This document shows, piece by piece, positions 1 through 7,272 of a stretch of DNA of 22,201 bases. Each line of letters begins with the position of its first letter. The first letter of the stretch is position 1. Position numbers and translations under genes: made by a program. Source of the DNA: Planctomycetota bacterium. GTDB lineage: Bacteria > Planctomycetota > Phycisphaerae > FEN-1346. The DNA lies in NCBI GenBank assembly GCA_026386995.1, contig JAPLMO010000107.1:1-22201 (forward strand). Direction: 5' to 3'. The notes beneath the pieces are model-generated. The model had not been told where the DNA came from. It worked only from the letters and a program-made list of their open reading frames with translations, and searched no databases.

Positions 1-92
1 ACCTCCGAAACTCCACAGCCTCTCACGGCACGAAACAGCTCGAATTGCCGCTATCAGAAATCAGTTCTCATCAGCACTTGGTTAACGGCGTT

Positions 93-170
93 GGGTGCCA
101 CGGCTGCGCCGTTTGCAGCCGTGAATCCCTGCTAACGTGCACGGCTGCAAACGGCGCAGCCGTGGCACCC
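93..170. repeat. Nested inverted repeat (REP/BIME-like)
   Basis: Two perfect 31-bp arms (93-123 and 140-170) are reverse complements separated by 16 bases. Each arm is itself a hairpin: in the left arm 99-107 (cacggctgc) pairs with 115-123 (gcagccgtg) around a 7-base loop, and 140-148 pairs with 156-164 in the right arm. The sequence can therefore fold as one 31-bp stem or as two 9-bp stems. It lies 56 bases upstream of the YcfL-like start codon. The layout resembles paired REP elements (BIMEs), but the known REP 5' tetranucleotide is not evident. Confidence 0.85.
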
Positions 171-225
171 GGCGAGGCGTTGCACCCGGCAAACTCGATA
201 CGACTTTTAATATAAGGAGCCGCGC

Positions 226-633
226 ATGGCCCGTATGAGGTTTTTTCTGGCAGTTGCGGTCACGCTGGGGCTGCTCGGATGCAACGCCGAGCCCAAGCGC
301 GTCGACGACAGCGGCCGCGTCCTGCTGGAATCCAGCATGACCAAGCACAATATCAAGATCCAGCGCCAGGAGAGCGACCGCATCGAGGGCGGCCTCCTGC
401 GCGTCCGCACCATGATCGACAACAAGGAGAAGGAAAACGTCTGGGTCGACATCCAAGTCGTCTGGAAAGACGCCAAGGGCTTCAAGGTCTACGAGACCAA
501 CTGGGCCCCCATGATGCTGCCCGCCCGGTACGTCTCGACGCACGAGATCGTCAGCATGCGGGCCGACGTGGCCGACTACGAGTACCGCGTCCGCGGCGGC
601 AGCAAGACCGTCAAGCCGTTCGGCAAACAATAA
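226..633 (+). CDS. YcfL-like (DUF1425) lipoprotein
   Basis: A 135-residue small lipoprotein. The N-terminus is a short hydrophobic signal with lipobox LLGC (Cys19). The body resembles the YcfL/DUF1425 beta-sandwich family: the stretch from VRTMIDNKEKENVWVDIQVV through WKDAKGFKVYETNW matches that family's pattern of strands around a 'WYDAQGLEV'-like segment. In E. coli ycfL lies next to lpoB, and here a CsgG/LpoB-like lipoprotein lies two genes downstream, which supports the assignment. An AAGGAG ribosome site at 214-219 fixes the start. It probably acts at the outer membrane or in the periplasm; no reaction is known for the family. The next gene begins 11 bases after its stop, so they are likely co-transcribed. 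Confidence 0.75.
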   Translation: MARMRFFLAVAVTLGLLGCNAEPKRVDDSGRVLLESSMTKHNIKIQRQESDRIEGGLLRVRTMIDNKEKENVWVDIQVVWKDAKGFKVYETNWAPMMLPARYVSTHEIVSMRADVADYEYRVRGGSKTVKPFGKQ

Positions 634-643
634 GGAGCGACGC

Positions 644-1153
644 GTGACCTCACGCTCTGCCATTCTCTTGATCGCCGTTGCGGCCGTCGTCTTGGCCGCC
701 GGATGCGGCCCGACCTACAAGCCACTGCCCTACATGCCCAAGGCCGCCCAGGCGCCGCAGCCGCTAGCCTGCCACGACGCCGTCGGCCACATCAAGGGCA
801 ACAAGCCCTGGATTCTCGGCGGCAACTGCTGCTGCACGCCCACTGCCGCCAACTTCGAGTTGCACCAGGCCCAGGGGACAATCGACAAGGTCCAGACGTA
901 CGAGGCATACCTGGCCCTCTACAAGGCCAAGGGCGTGACCACCGACCTCGACCACAAAGCATGCGGCAACCTGTGCGATCACGGGCCGCACGTCCTCGTG
1001 GGCGGCAAGTGCATGGCCACGCCCACGCCGGGCACGTGGCTGTACGAGCGCGTCACCTACGGGCCGCACACCACCCTGACCGGCGCCGATTCACAGGCGC
1101 GAGAATCGCAGGTTTCGCCGCAGGATCCGTACGAGCAGGCCGGCGGGCTGTAG
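644..1153 (+). CDS. Cys-rich small lipoprotein, unknown function
   Basis: A 169-residue protein starting at GTG, fixed by an AAGGAG site at 632-637 that overlaps the upstream stop codon. The signal peptide ends in lipobox LAAGC (Cys21). The mature part has seven further cysteines, including GGNCCCTPT near residues 63-71, ACGNLC and GGKCMATPTPGT; the GG-x-C...TPT pattern appears twice, suggesting an internal duplication or paired disulfide/metal sites. I do not recognise a named family. Its position between the YcfL-like and CsgG/LpoB-like genes suggests a cell-envelope role, which is inference. The C-terminal 30 residues are polar and probably disordered. Confidence 0.75.
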   Translation: MTSRSAILLIAVAAVVLAAGCGPTYKPLPYMPKAAQAPQPLACHDAVGHIKGNKPWILGGNCCCTPTAANFELHQAQGTIDKVQTYEAYLALYKAKGVTTDLDHKACGNLCDHGPHVLVGGKCMATPTPGTWLYERVTYGPHTTLTGADSQARESQVSPQDPYEQAGGL

Positions 1154-1198
1154 ATTGAACGCTGTCGCATTCCTAATATGACAGCGCAGCTTTATTAT

Positions 1199-1295
1199 TT
1201 GCGCGGCGGGTCTCCGTACCCGCCGCGAGAAAATGGCGCGTGCTTACGAAATCTGGCGGCAGTTGGCGCGGCGGGTACGGAGACCCGCCGCGCAA
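1199..1295. repeat. Second nested inverted repeat
   Basis: Perfect 29-bp arms (1199-1227 and 1267-1295) are separated by 39 bases. Each arm contains its own 10-bp hairpin, cgcggcgggt pairing with acccgccgcg around a 6-base loop. The sequence is unrelated to the repeat at 93-170, yet the 'hairpin within each arm' design is the same. It sits between the Cys-rich lipoprotein stop and the CsgG/LpoB-like start, 40 bases from the latter, so in RNA it would form a strong structure inside the putative operon. Confidence 0.85.
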
Positions 1296-1335
1296 GACCT
1301 TAAGAGTTGTGCTATCGTACTAAGGAGGGCCGATC

Positions 1336-2481
1336 ATGACATTTCTCATGCGTCGCGCGTTGCCTGCCGCCGCAGTGCTCGCCCTGGCCGCCTGCGCGGC
1401 CGCGGTGGTGCTGACGGCGGCCCCGCAGACCAGCCTGGCCGACAAGATTCACGTTGCGCCGCCGCCTCCGCCTCCGCCCGCCACCGCGCCGGCCCAAACC
1501 TTCGATTACAAGCACGAGGTCAAGAAGGTTGTCCGCGACCGTAAGCCAGTCGTCGCCCTTCTCAGGCAAGGCGACGTCATCCAGTGGGCCGACTTCTTCC
1601 CGTTCGGGCGCGGCACAACGATCACCGAGGCCCGCGACTTTTCGATCCTCACTCAGGGCCGCCGTGACGAGCCCGTTTACATGCCGCCCTCGGTCCGCCA
1701 GTACCTGATGCGCGAACTCCTCCAGACGGGCGAGTTCATCGTCCTGGAGCGCGAACGCATCATCGAGATCATGCGCGAACTGGCGTTCGCCAAGACCGGG
1801 GCCGTCAATGCCGAGACCGCGCCGCGGCCCGGCCGCATCATCGGCGTCCACTACATCATCGAGGGCTCGTTCTTCGGGACCGGCGGCCTGCCGCCCGACG
1901 ACCCCGCCCTGGACGGCGTCAAGAACGAGATCAAAAAACGTCGTCTCAACATCGACCCGCGCGCGGCGTGCGTCATGTACCTGACGATCTACAAGGTCGA
2001 GACCGGCGAAGTGAAGGCCGTCGCCTGCGGGGCCGACCTCCAGCCCCTGGTGGCCGTCAAGAAAGCCGTCGAGGACCTCGTCGACCAACTCGGCGACGTC
2101 GTTGAGCCGATCAAACTGAGCCAGGTCAACGCAAACACCGGCCAGGCGATTATCGACATAGGCTCCGATGGCGGCGCCAAGGCCGGCGACCAGTACACGC
2201 TTACGCTGCCCGCCCCGCCCGCGCCTCCCGGCCCGGCCGGCGCCGCAGGGACCGCCGGCGCGACCACTCAGGAAACCCCGAAGCCGGCCGCCACGGCCAA
2301 GGTCCTCCAGACGTGGCCGCTCTACAGCCTCGTCGAGGTCCCCGCCGACCAGCGTGCGCAGGTGAAGGACGGCCAGGAAGCCCGGCCCGTCGCCGCACCC
2401 GCGGCGCCTGCCGCGCCGCCTGCCGCGCCTCCCGCGCCGCCGCCTGCATCGCCTGCCCCTGCCGAGACGGGCAATAAATAA
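1336..2481 (+). CDS. CsgG/LpoB-like lipoprotein
   Basis: A 381-residue lipoprotein with lipobox LAAC (Cys20). The start at 1336 has an AAGGAGG site at 1322-1328. After a Pro-rich spacer (about residues 40-55) comes a CsgG/LpoB-type domain (about 65-260). Its hallmark reads LLQTGEFIVLERERIIEIM, followed by a 'Gavn...gridGvhYIIEGSF' segment that matches the CsgG/LpoB fold. Around residues 270-295 the sequence IIDIGSDGGAKAGDQY resembles the FlgT C-terminal/CsgG-associated barrel. The last 75 residues are Ala/Pro-rich and low complexity, probably disordered. Family members build outer-membrane secretion or assembly complexes (CsgG, FlgT) or activate penicillin-binding proteins (LpoB). Which role applies here cannot be decided; no curli genes are visible. 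Confidence 0.75.
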   Translation: MTFLMRRALPAAAVLALAACAAAVVLTAAPQTSLADKIHVAPPPPPPPATAPAQTFDYKHEVKKVVRDRKPVVALLRQGDVIQWADFFPFGRGTTITEARDFSILTQGRRDEPVYMPPSVRQYLMRELLQTGEFIVLERERIIEIMRELAFAKTGAVNAETAPRPGRIIGVHYIIEGSFFGTGGLPPDDPALDGVKNEIKKRRLNIDPRAACVMYLTIYKVETGEVKAVACGADLQPLVAVKKAVEDLVDQLGDVVEPIKLSQVNANTGQAIIDIGSDGGAKAGDQYTLTLPAPPAPPGPAGAAGTAGATTQETPKPAATAKVLQTWPLYSLVEVPADQRAQVKDGQEARPVAAPAAPAAPPAAPPAPPPASPAPAETGNK

Positions 2482-2599
2482 TACCTACATCCGGCGTCGG
2501 CGTTGACCAGCAACGCCCACCTGCTTTCGCGGACCGCCACCGTAAGGCCTTGTAGCCGCCGCGCAGATCGCTATGCTACAATGCCTCAAGGAGGGTCCC

Positions 2600-2998
2600 A
2601 TGCGAACCGCGATGGCGTGCCTCGCCTTGTTGCTCTTCGCCGGATGCGGCAACCCCAGGACCGATGCGCTGCCCGCCGGCCGCGCCGCAGAGTACCTCGA
2701 CGGCATCGCCAAGGCCGGGAGCGACGAATGCCGGGCCACCTACGACCTCATCCTCGAACGCCGCGAGGCCGCCGTTCCGGTCGTCCTGAAGGCATTGGAC
2801 CTTTACGTCGACCCGGCCAAAGCCCCCCGGCCTAAAACCCTCATCCTGAACGGCGCTATCTGGGCTTGCAAGCTGAATCCCGCTGAGGCCAGGCCCGCCG
2901 TCGTAAAGATCATGCGCAAGGCAAGCGCCCACCCCAATCCCGACATCAGCCGTTGCGCTAAGGCGTGGTTGCAGGCCGACGAGAATGCCGCGAAATAG
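2600..2998 (+). CDS. Small helical lipoprotein, HEAT-like
   Basis: A 132-residue protein. The frame is open from 2573, but the ATG at 2600 is preferred because a perfect AAGGAGG lies at 2588-2594 and the signal peptide begins there. Lipobox LFAGC (Cys16). The mature part is mostly helical. The pattern 'AVPVVLKALDLY...ILNGAIWACKLNPAEARPAVVKIM' resembles paired HEAT/ARM helices of the kind common in planctomycete proteins. No catalytic motif is visible and the function is unknown. It is the fourth consecutive lipoprotein on this strand, 118 bases after the CsgG/LpoB-like gene. Confidence 0.7.
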   Translation: MRTAMACLALLLFAGCGNPRTDALPAGRAAEYLDGIAKAGSDECRATYDLILERREAAVPVVLKALDLYVDPAKAPRPKTLILNGAIWACKLNPAEARPAVVKIMRKASAHPNPDISRCAKAWLQADENAAK

Positions 2999-3045
2999 GC
3001 CCGCGCGGGAAACTCAAGTCGTCTATACGTGAGGAGGTTTTGGGG

Positions 3046-3073
3046 TTGCACGCCGAAGCGGATGGCATATACT
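3046..3073 (+). promoter_or_regulatory. Sigma-70-type promoter
   Basis: TTGCAC (3046-3051), a 16-bp spacer and TATACT (3068-3073) make a near-consensus promoter. It points to the coiled-coil lipoprotein at 3245, leaving a leader of about 165 bases that holds the small coding-like stretch described at 3138-3248. Called from the sequence only. Confidence 0.5.
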
Positions 3074-3137
3074 ATCCTGTTGCACTTTCTTGCTCTGGAG
3101 AGTGGCAACATAGAAGAGGTACGCATCGAGGCTCTGC

Positions 3138-3248
3138 TTGCTTAAGTTGAGGCAGTTGCCTGATGCCAAATTATCGTGCATCAAACGTGTCGTGGACAGC
3201 CTTGGCCGTAAGGCGCAGTATTCCATCATAGCGGGGGATATACTATGA
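3138..3248 (+). pseudogene. Possible small ORF or antitoxin-like remnant in the leader
   Basis: From TTG 3138 an open frame of 36 codons ends with TGA at 3246-3248, overlapping the ATG of the next gene (ATGA arrangement). The peptide includes LLKLRQLPDAKLSCIKRVVD, which resembles the 'LLxKLRQLPxxkLxxvxxfVdfL' C-terminal helix of short VapB/DUF2281-type antitoxin proteins. A preceding frame (about 3079-3150) reads ESGNIEEVRIEALLA and stops just where the second frame takes over, so this could be one protein split by a frameshift. No clear ribosome site precedes it. It could also be chance coding in a leader. Confidence 0.25.
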
Positions 3249-3997
3249 AACCTCTTCACCGTATCATCTGTCTGGTTGCCGTGCTCACCACTGGTTGCGA
3301 TAGCGGCCCGCGCGACTCACAACAGGCTGATGCCGCGCGCATCGAGCAGAAACTTGCAGCCAGCCAGCGCGAGGCCGAGCAATTCAGGGACGCCCTCTCT
3401 ACGGAGACGGCCGAAAAGTCGTCTATGGCCCGCGAGATATACGACCTCAAGGTGGAGATCGAAACGCTCAAGAAGCAGGCGGACGGGGACCGTGCGGCTT
3501 CGGCCCTTAAGATCGAGCAACTTTCCCGCGAGCTCGCCGCAGCCAAGGTGTCGCCGACGGCTGCGGACCCGTCAGCGCCGTCGCCGCCGGCCGCGGTTCC
3601 GGCCGCAGCCGACTCGGTCGCAGCGCTCGGGAAGAAAGTGGCCGACATAGAGTCGCGTATCGCGGTCCTGCGCCGGCAGGTCATTCAGTCGCGAGACAAA
3701 ATCGGGGCGCTGATACGCAGCACGGTCGATCAGGCGATGATCGTCCCGCCTGGCGGCAAGGTGGAAGAGGGGCAGGTTTACAGATATGACAACGAACCCG
3801 GCTCTCGCCCCCGCTACGTGTGCATCGGCCCGGCCGTCAGGAAGGGCGACTTCCGGTCGCAGCACGAAAAGGACAAAGCCGTCCTCGCAGCCAAGGACGA
3901 GGCCATGCCGTTGGGGCGGGAACTCAAGGCACTAGAGGACCAGTTGCCGGAGGCCAAGGCCGCCCTCGCAAAAGCAAGAAAGGCCGCAGGCAACTGA
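3245..3997 (+). CDS. Coiled-coil lipoprotein, unknown function
   Basis: A 250-residue lipoprotein with lipobox LTTGC (Cys18). Residues about 30-105 form a long coiled coil rich in Glu, Lys, Arg and Ala; an Ala/Pro-rich hinge follows at 107-125, and a second coiled coil starts near 130. Around 165-200 there is a compact segment (VPPGGKVEEGQVYRYDNEPG, then RYVCIGPAV), and the C-terminus (205-250) is again helical. The design resembles periplasmic spacer lipoproteins, but I do not recognise a named family. A promoter at 3046-3073 gives it separate transcription from the genes upstream. The next gene starts 90 bases downstream. Confidence 0.75.
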   Translation: MKPLHRIICLVAVLTTGCDSGPRDSQQADAARIEQKLAASQREAEQFRDALSTETAEKSSMAREIYDLKVEIETLKKQADGDRAASALKIEQLSRELAAAKVSPTAADPSAPSPPAAVPAAADSVAALGKKVADIESRIAVLRRQVIQSRDKIGALIRSTVDQAMIVPPGGKVEEGQVYRYDNEPGSRPRYVCIGPAVRKGDFRSQHEKDKAVLAAKDEAMPLGRELKALEDQLPEAKAALAKARKAAGN

Positions 3998-4087
3998 CAT
4001 GGCGGGCATTGCCTGGTGGACCGCACCATCGCGAGCCGCATTTTCGGACACCAGGGATCCCGACCACCCTGCGCCGCGGGAGGCAGC

Positions 4088-5401
4088 ATGCAACAACCCA
4101 AGGGCCTGAGCCGTCGCGACCTCTTGAAGGGCGCCGCCGCCCTCGGCCTTGCGGCGCCGTACGTCATCTCCGCTTCCGCCCTCGGCGCAGAGGGTCGCCC
4201 TGCCCCGAGCAACCGCATCACGGTCGGATTCATCGGCGTCGGCGGCCAGGGCACCGACCGCAACCTGCGCGGCTTCCTTAGCCAGCCGGACGCCCAGTGC
4301 GTGGCCGTCTGCGACGTTGACTCCGGCCGCCGCGACAGCGCCAAGAGCCTCACCGAGCGCCACTACTCGCGCGAGATGGCCGACGGCACGTTCAAGGGCT
4401 GTGCCGCGTACAACGATTTCCGCGACGTTATCGCCCGGGCCGACATCGACTCCATCTGCATCTCCACCCCCGATCACTGGCACGCCCTGATGTCGCTGGC
4501 GGCCATCCGCGCCGGCAAGGACGTCATCTGCGAGAAGCCCACCGTCACCGTCCAGGAAGGCCGCATGGTGGCCGATGCCGTCCGCCGCCACGCAGCGGTT
4601 TTTCAGACCGCCACCGAGGACCGAGCGATGGCCTGCCACCACCGCATGGCCGAACTGGTGCGCAACGGCCGCGTGGGCCGGCTCCAGCGGATCATCGTGG
4701 GACTGCCCTCCCAGCCCGGTACGCCGGGCGACCCGACGCCCAAGCCCGTGCCCGAAGGCTTCGACTACGACCTCTGGCTCGGCCCCGCCCAGTGGGCGCC
4801 GTATTGCCCCGACCGCATCCACTTCAACTTCCGCTGGATAACCGATTACTCCGGCGGCGTGTTGCCCGACTGGGGCTGCCACCTCTTCGACACCGCCCAG
4901 TGGGGCAATGACACCGAGCGCACCGGCCCCGTCGAGGTCGAGGGCGCCGGCGAGCGGCACCGCGGAGGCCTGTACGACACGTTCTACAAGTTCAACCTGA
5001 AGTACCGCTACGCCAACGGCGTTGAGATGGTTGTCGGGAGCACCGGCCCGGCGATCCGGTTTGAGGGGACAGACGGCTGGGTGGGCAACAACGGCTGGCT
5101 CGGCCGCGTCCAGGCCAGTTCGCCGGAGATCCTGAATTCCGTGATCGGCCCGTCCGAGATCCATCTCTTCACGTGCCCCCAGGCCGAGCACCGCAACTTC
5201 CTCGATTGCGTCAGGACCCGTAGCGACCCGTACTTCCCCGCCGAGTTCGGCCATCGCGTGGCGACGATCTGCCACATCGGCAACATCGCGATGGAACTCG
5301 GCCGGAAACTCCGGTGGGACCCCGTGGCCGAGGAGTTCCCCGGCGAACCAGAGGCCAACCGGCGCCTGGCCCGCGCGATGCGCGCGCCATGGCACTTGTA
5401 A
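4088..5401 (+). CDS. Tat-signal Gfo/Idh/MocA family oxidoreductase
   Basis: 437 residues, NAD(P)-dependent. The frame is open from 4016, but ATG 4088 follows a GGGAGG site and begins directly before a Tat signal (SRRDLLK, twin Arg at residues 9-10, hydrophobic run to about 35). The Rossmann fold starts with GFIGVGGQG (47-55), has the acidic VCDVD strand end (74-78), STPDHWHA (126-133) and the family signature EKP (149-151, Lys of the active site). The C-terminal alpha/beta substrate domain includes DWGCHLFDTAQW. Tat export implies folding with cofactor in the cytoplasm and action in the periplasm. The following DUF1080 gene suggests use on glycosides: family members of this kind oxidise the sugar C3 hydroxyl to a ketone. 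The exact substrate is unknown. Confidence 0.9.
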   Translation: MQQPKGLSRRDLLKGAAALGLAAPYVISASALGAEGRPAPSNRITVGFIGVGGQGTDRNLRGFLSQPDAQCVAVCDVDSGRRDSAKSLTERHYSREMADGTFKGCAAYNDFRDVIARADIDSICISTPDHWHALMSLAAIRAGKDVICEKPTVTVQEGRMVADAVRRHAAVFQTATEDRAMACHHRMAELVRNGRVGRLQRIIVGLPSQPGTPGDPTPKPVPEGFDYDLWLGPAQWAPYCPDRIHFNFRWITDYSGGVLPDWGCHLFDTAQWGNDTERTGPVEVEGAGERHRGGLYDTFYKFNLKYRYANGVEMVVGSTGPAIRFEGTDGWVGNNGWLGRVQASSPEILNSVIGPSEIHLFTCPQAEHRNFLDCVRTRSDPYFPAEFGHRVATICHIGNIAMELGRKLRWDPVAEEFPGEPEANRRLARAMRAPWHL

Positions 5402-5421
5402 GCCGTCGTTTTTTGGTCTGC

Positions 5422-5448
5422 CGCCCATCTTGATGGGCGCGTGTTTTT
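5422..5448 (+). terminator. Weak terminator-like hairpin
   Basis: A 7-bp stem (cgcccat / atgggcg, 5422-5428 with 5433-5439) and a 4-base loop are followed by gtgttttt. It lies between the oxidoreductase stop and the DUF1080 start, 59 bases apart. It could attenuate rather than end transcription, since the two genes look functionally linked. Confidence 0.35.
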
Positions 5449-5460
5449 GAGAGGCTCACA

Positions 5461-6267
5461 ATGATTCGACCAGCGCTGTTGCTCGTGTTGCTCGCCGCCC
5501 TGTGCCAAGTGCCTTGTTCGGCGTATGGCGCCGAAGAGGCCAATCCCGCGCCCGCGGCCCCTGCCGCCAACCCCCTGCCCGAAATCACCGTCGATGCTGC
5601 GGCGTGGAAGCCGCTCTTCACCACGCCCGACTTCGCCGGCTGGCGCCAGCCCGTCGGCGAGTGGCAGATGGTGGGCGAGGTCGCCAAGGACCCGGCGAAC
5701 GAAAAGGCCCTCGTCGCCAAGCCCGGCACGGGCATAATCTACAACAGCCCCAAAGGCCACACGAAAGACCTCGTGACCGCCGATGAGTTCGGCGATATCG
5801 CCCTGCACGTCGAGTTCATGATCCCCAAGGGCTCCAACTCCGGCATCTATTTCATGAGCCGCTATGAAATCCAGGTCTACGACAGTTACGGCGTCGAGAA
5901 AGATGCGTACCCCGGCATCGAGTGCGGCGGAGTCTACGAGCGGTGGGACCCCGCGCGCGGCAAAGGCAAGGAAGGCTTTGAGGGACACTCGCCGCGCGTC
6001 AATGCGAGCAAGGCCCCCGGCGAGTGGCAGACGTTCGACGTAATTTTCCGCGCCACGCGGTTCGACGCCAACGGCAAGAAGACCGCCAACGCGAAGTTCG
6101 TCAAAGTCGTCCACAACGGTGTTGTGATCCACGAGAACGTGGAACTGACCGGCCCCACCCGCGGCGCGATCTCTGAGCAAGAAAAGGCCACCGGCCCGCT
6201 GCGCCTCCAGGGGGATCACGGCCCTGTGGCGTACCGGAACGTGCGCATCGTGCCGCTAGCACAGTAA
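5461..6267 (+). CDS. Secreted DUF1080 (3-keto-disaccharide hydrolase-type) protein
   Basis: 268 residues. A Sec signal peptide (about 1-24, ending SAYGAEE) leads into a DUF1080/PF06439 jelly-roll domain spanning about 40-266. Typical family landmarks are 'WKPLFTTPDFAGW', 'LVTADEFGDIALHVEFMIP', 'GSNSGIYFMSRYEIQVYDSYG', 'WQTFDVIFRATRFD', 'NGVVIHENVELTG' and the closing 'GPLRLQGDHGPVAYRNVRIVPL'. Characterised members of the family cleave 3-keto-glycosides produced by Gfo/Idh/MocA oxidoreductases, and one such gene lies immediately upstream. The residues that would confirm catalysis cannot be assigned from sequence alone. The length is normal for a single-domain member, and the protein is expected in the periplasm or outside the cell. 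Confidence 0.9.
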   Translation: MIRPALLLVLLAALCQVPCSAYGAEEANPAPAAPAANPLPEITVDAAAWKPLFTTPDFAGWRQPVGEWQMVGEVAKDPANEKALVAKPGTGIIYNSPKGHTKDLVTADEFGDIALHVEFMIPKGSNSGIYFMSRYEIQVYDSYGVEKDAYPGIECGGVYERWDPARGKGKEGFEGHSPRVNASKAPGEWQTFDVIFRATRFDANGKKTANAKFVKVVHNGVVIHENVELTGPTRGAISEQEKATGPLRLQGDHGPVAYRNVRIVPLAQ

Positions 6268-6328
6268 AGCGTGCCACCGCGGCGTACGCTTCCGCAAACA
6301 ATGTTTCCGTAAGCTTCCGTAAGCGTGC

Positions 6329-6356
6329 TTGACAGTTCGCGCTGGTGTGGTACAAT
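6329..6356 (+). promoter_or_regulatory. Promoter of tRNA-fMet
   Basis: Consensus TTGACA (6329-6334), a 16-bp spacer and TACAAT (6351-6356) end 13 bases before the tRNA. This is the strongest promoter match in the window and fits a highly expressed stable RNA. Confidence 0.75.
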
Positions 6357-6369
6357 CATTGAAATGGAC

Positions 6370-6446
<77 letters not shown>

Positions 6447-6456
6447 CGTAAGTCAC

Positions 6457-6490
6457 GCAGGGACAGCCACTTGGCTGTCCCTGCTCTTTT
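6457..6490 (+). terminator. Rho-independent terminator after tRNA-fMet
   Basis: An 11-13 bp GC-rich stem (gcagggacagcca, 6457-6469, pairing with 6472-6484) is followed by TCTTTT. It begins 10 bases after the tRNA. The arm core cagggacagc recurs in the hairpin at 10725-10790 before the RAYT transposase. Confidence 0.8.
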
Positions 6491-6582
6491 GTTGAAGGGG
6501 CGCGTGTACCTAAATTGTACCTGTTTTGTCCACGGGTTAGGGACACGTCAGCCACACGTCAGCGCCCCCGGGACGGCCTCCG

Positions 6583-7272
6583 CTAAGAGGGCTGGGCCCC
6601 TTTGCTGCGCAGAAGTTCAGCGGCGTTGGTTTTGCCCCAGCGGATGGCGGCGCCGAGTGGCGTCTCGCCGTATGTGGTCCGGGCATTGATGTCGTACCCC
6701 TCCCTGAGGAGAAACTCGATCATGGCCTTGCGTTTCCCGCCGTCGTCGCCATGAATGCCGAAGCAGCCGCCAGCCGCCGCGTGGAGCGCCGTGCGCCCGA
6801 GGCGGGCGGGATCGTCCATCGCGCCCTTGGCCCTCAGCAACCTGAAGACGTCGATGTGGCCGCCGGCCGCGGCGAGCATGAGCGGGCTCCAGCCGGGGAC
6901 TTCGCACAGCGTTCGGCCCTCCCCGATGTACCTGTAGGAGAGCCCCCGGCAGAGCCAGTCGTCATCGCACCCGTTCGGGAACGGGGCCACCATCGCATTT
7001 GCGTCCGCCCCGTGCGCCAGAAGGGACTCCACGGCCCCGCAGTCGCCCAGGATCACTGCCATGTGGAGCAGCGAGAATGTCAGCGGCTCCGGTTCGCCAA
7101 AACCGTTGATGCTCAATTGCCTCGTGTTCGCGTCCAGACCCTCGGCAAGCAGGTCCTTGAGTTTCTGTGTGTTCCCATCGTTGATGGCACGAAAGGCCCG
7201 TTGCTCGGGCGAGGCGCATCCGGCACATGCAAGGACAATCACCACCAGAAAAAGTGAGGATGCGCGGATCAT
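6583..7272 (-). CDS. Ankyrin-repeat lipoprotein
   Basis: 229 residues on the minus strand. A hydrophobic signal precedes a lipobox-like ACAGC (Cys19; Cys16 is an alternative). Ankyrin repeats follow: 'AINDGNTQKLKDLLAEGLDAN' (about 30-50), 'SLLHMAVILGDCGAVESLLAHGADAN' (about 67-92), 'WSPLMLAAAGGHIDVFRLLRAKGA' (about 128-151), 'GRTALHAAAGGC...MIEFLLREGYDIN' (about 159-195) and 'YGETPLGAAIRWGKTNAAELLRSKGA'. Ankyrin repeats bind protein partners; there is no enzyme domain. The ATG overlaps the TGA of the upstream gene (ATGA at 7269-7272), so translation is likely coupled and the two products may work together. Confidence 0.88.
   Translation of the reverse strand: MIRASSLFLVVIVLACAGCASPEQRAFRAINDGNTQKLKDLLAEGLDANTRQLSINGFGEPEPLTFSLLHMAVILGDCGAVESLLAHGADANAMVAPFPNGCDDDWLCRGLSYRYIGEGRTLCEVPGWSPLMLAAAGGHIDVFRLLRAKGAMDDPARLGRTALHAAAGGCFGIHGDDGGKRKAMIEFLLREGYDINARTTYGETPLGAAIRWGKTNAAELLRSKGAQPS

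Noticed and set aside
82..663. Minus-strand frame of 193 codons over the YcfL-like gene
   Set aside because: It is antisense to a gene with a ribosome site, signal peptide and family match, and its sequence is low-complexity Val/Asp/Ala-rich as expected for a high-GC shadow.
3932..5428. Long minus-strand frame of 498 codons over the first oxidoreductase
   Set aside because: The plus strand has Tat, Rossmann and EKP motifs; the antisense frame is a GC-driven shadow without any motif.
6447..6580. Phage or island attachment site at the tRNA-fMet 3' end
   Set aside because: No second copy of the tRNA end and no integrase gene were found in the window.
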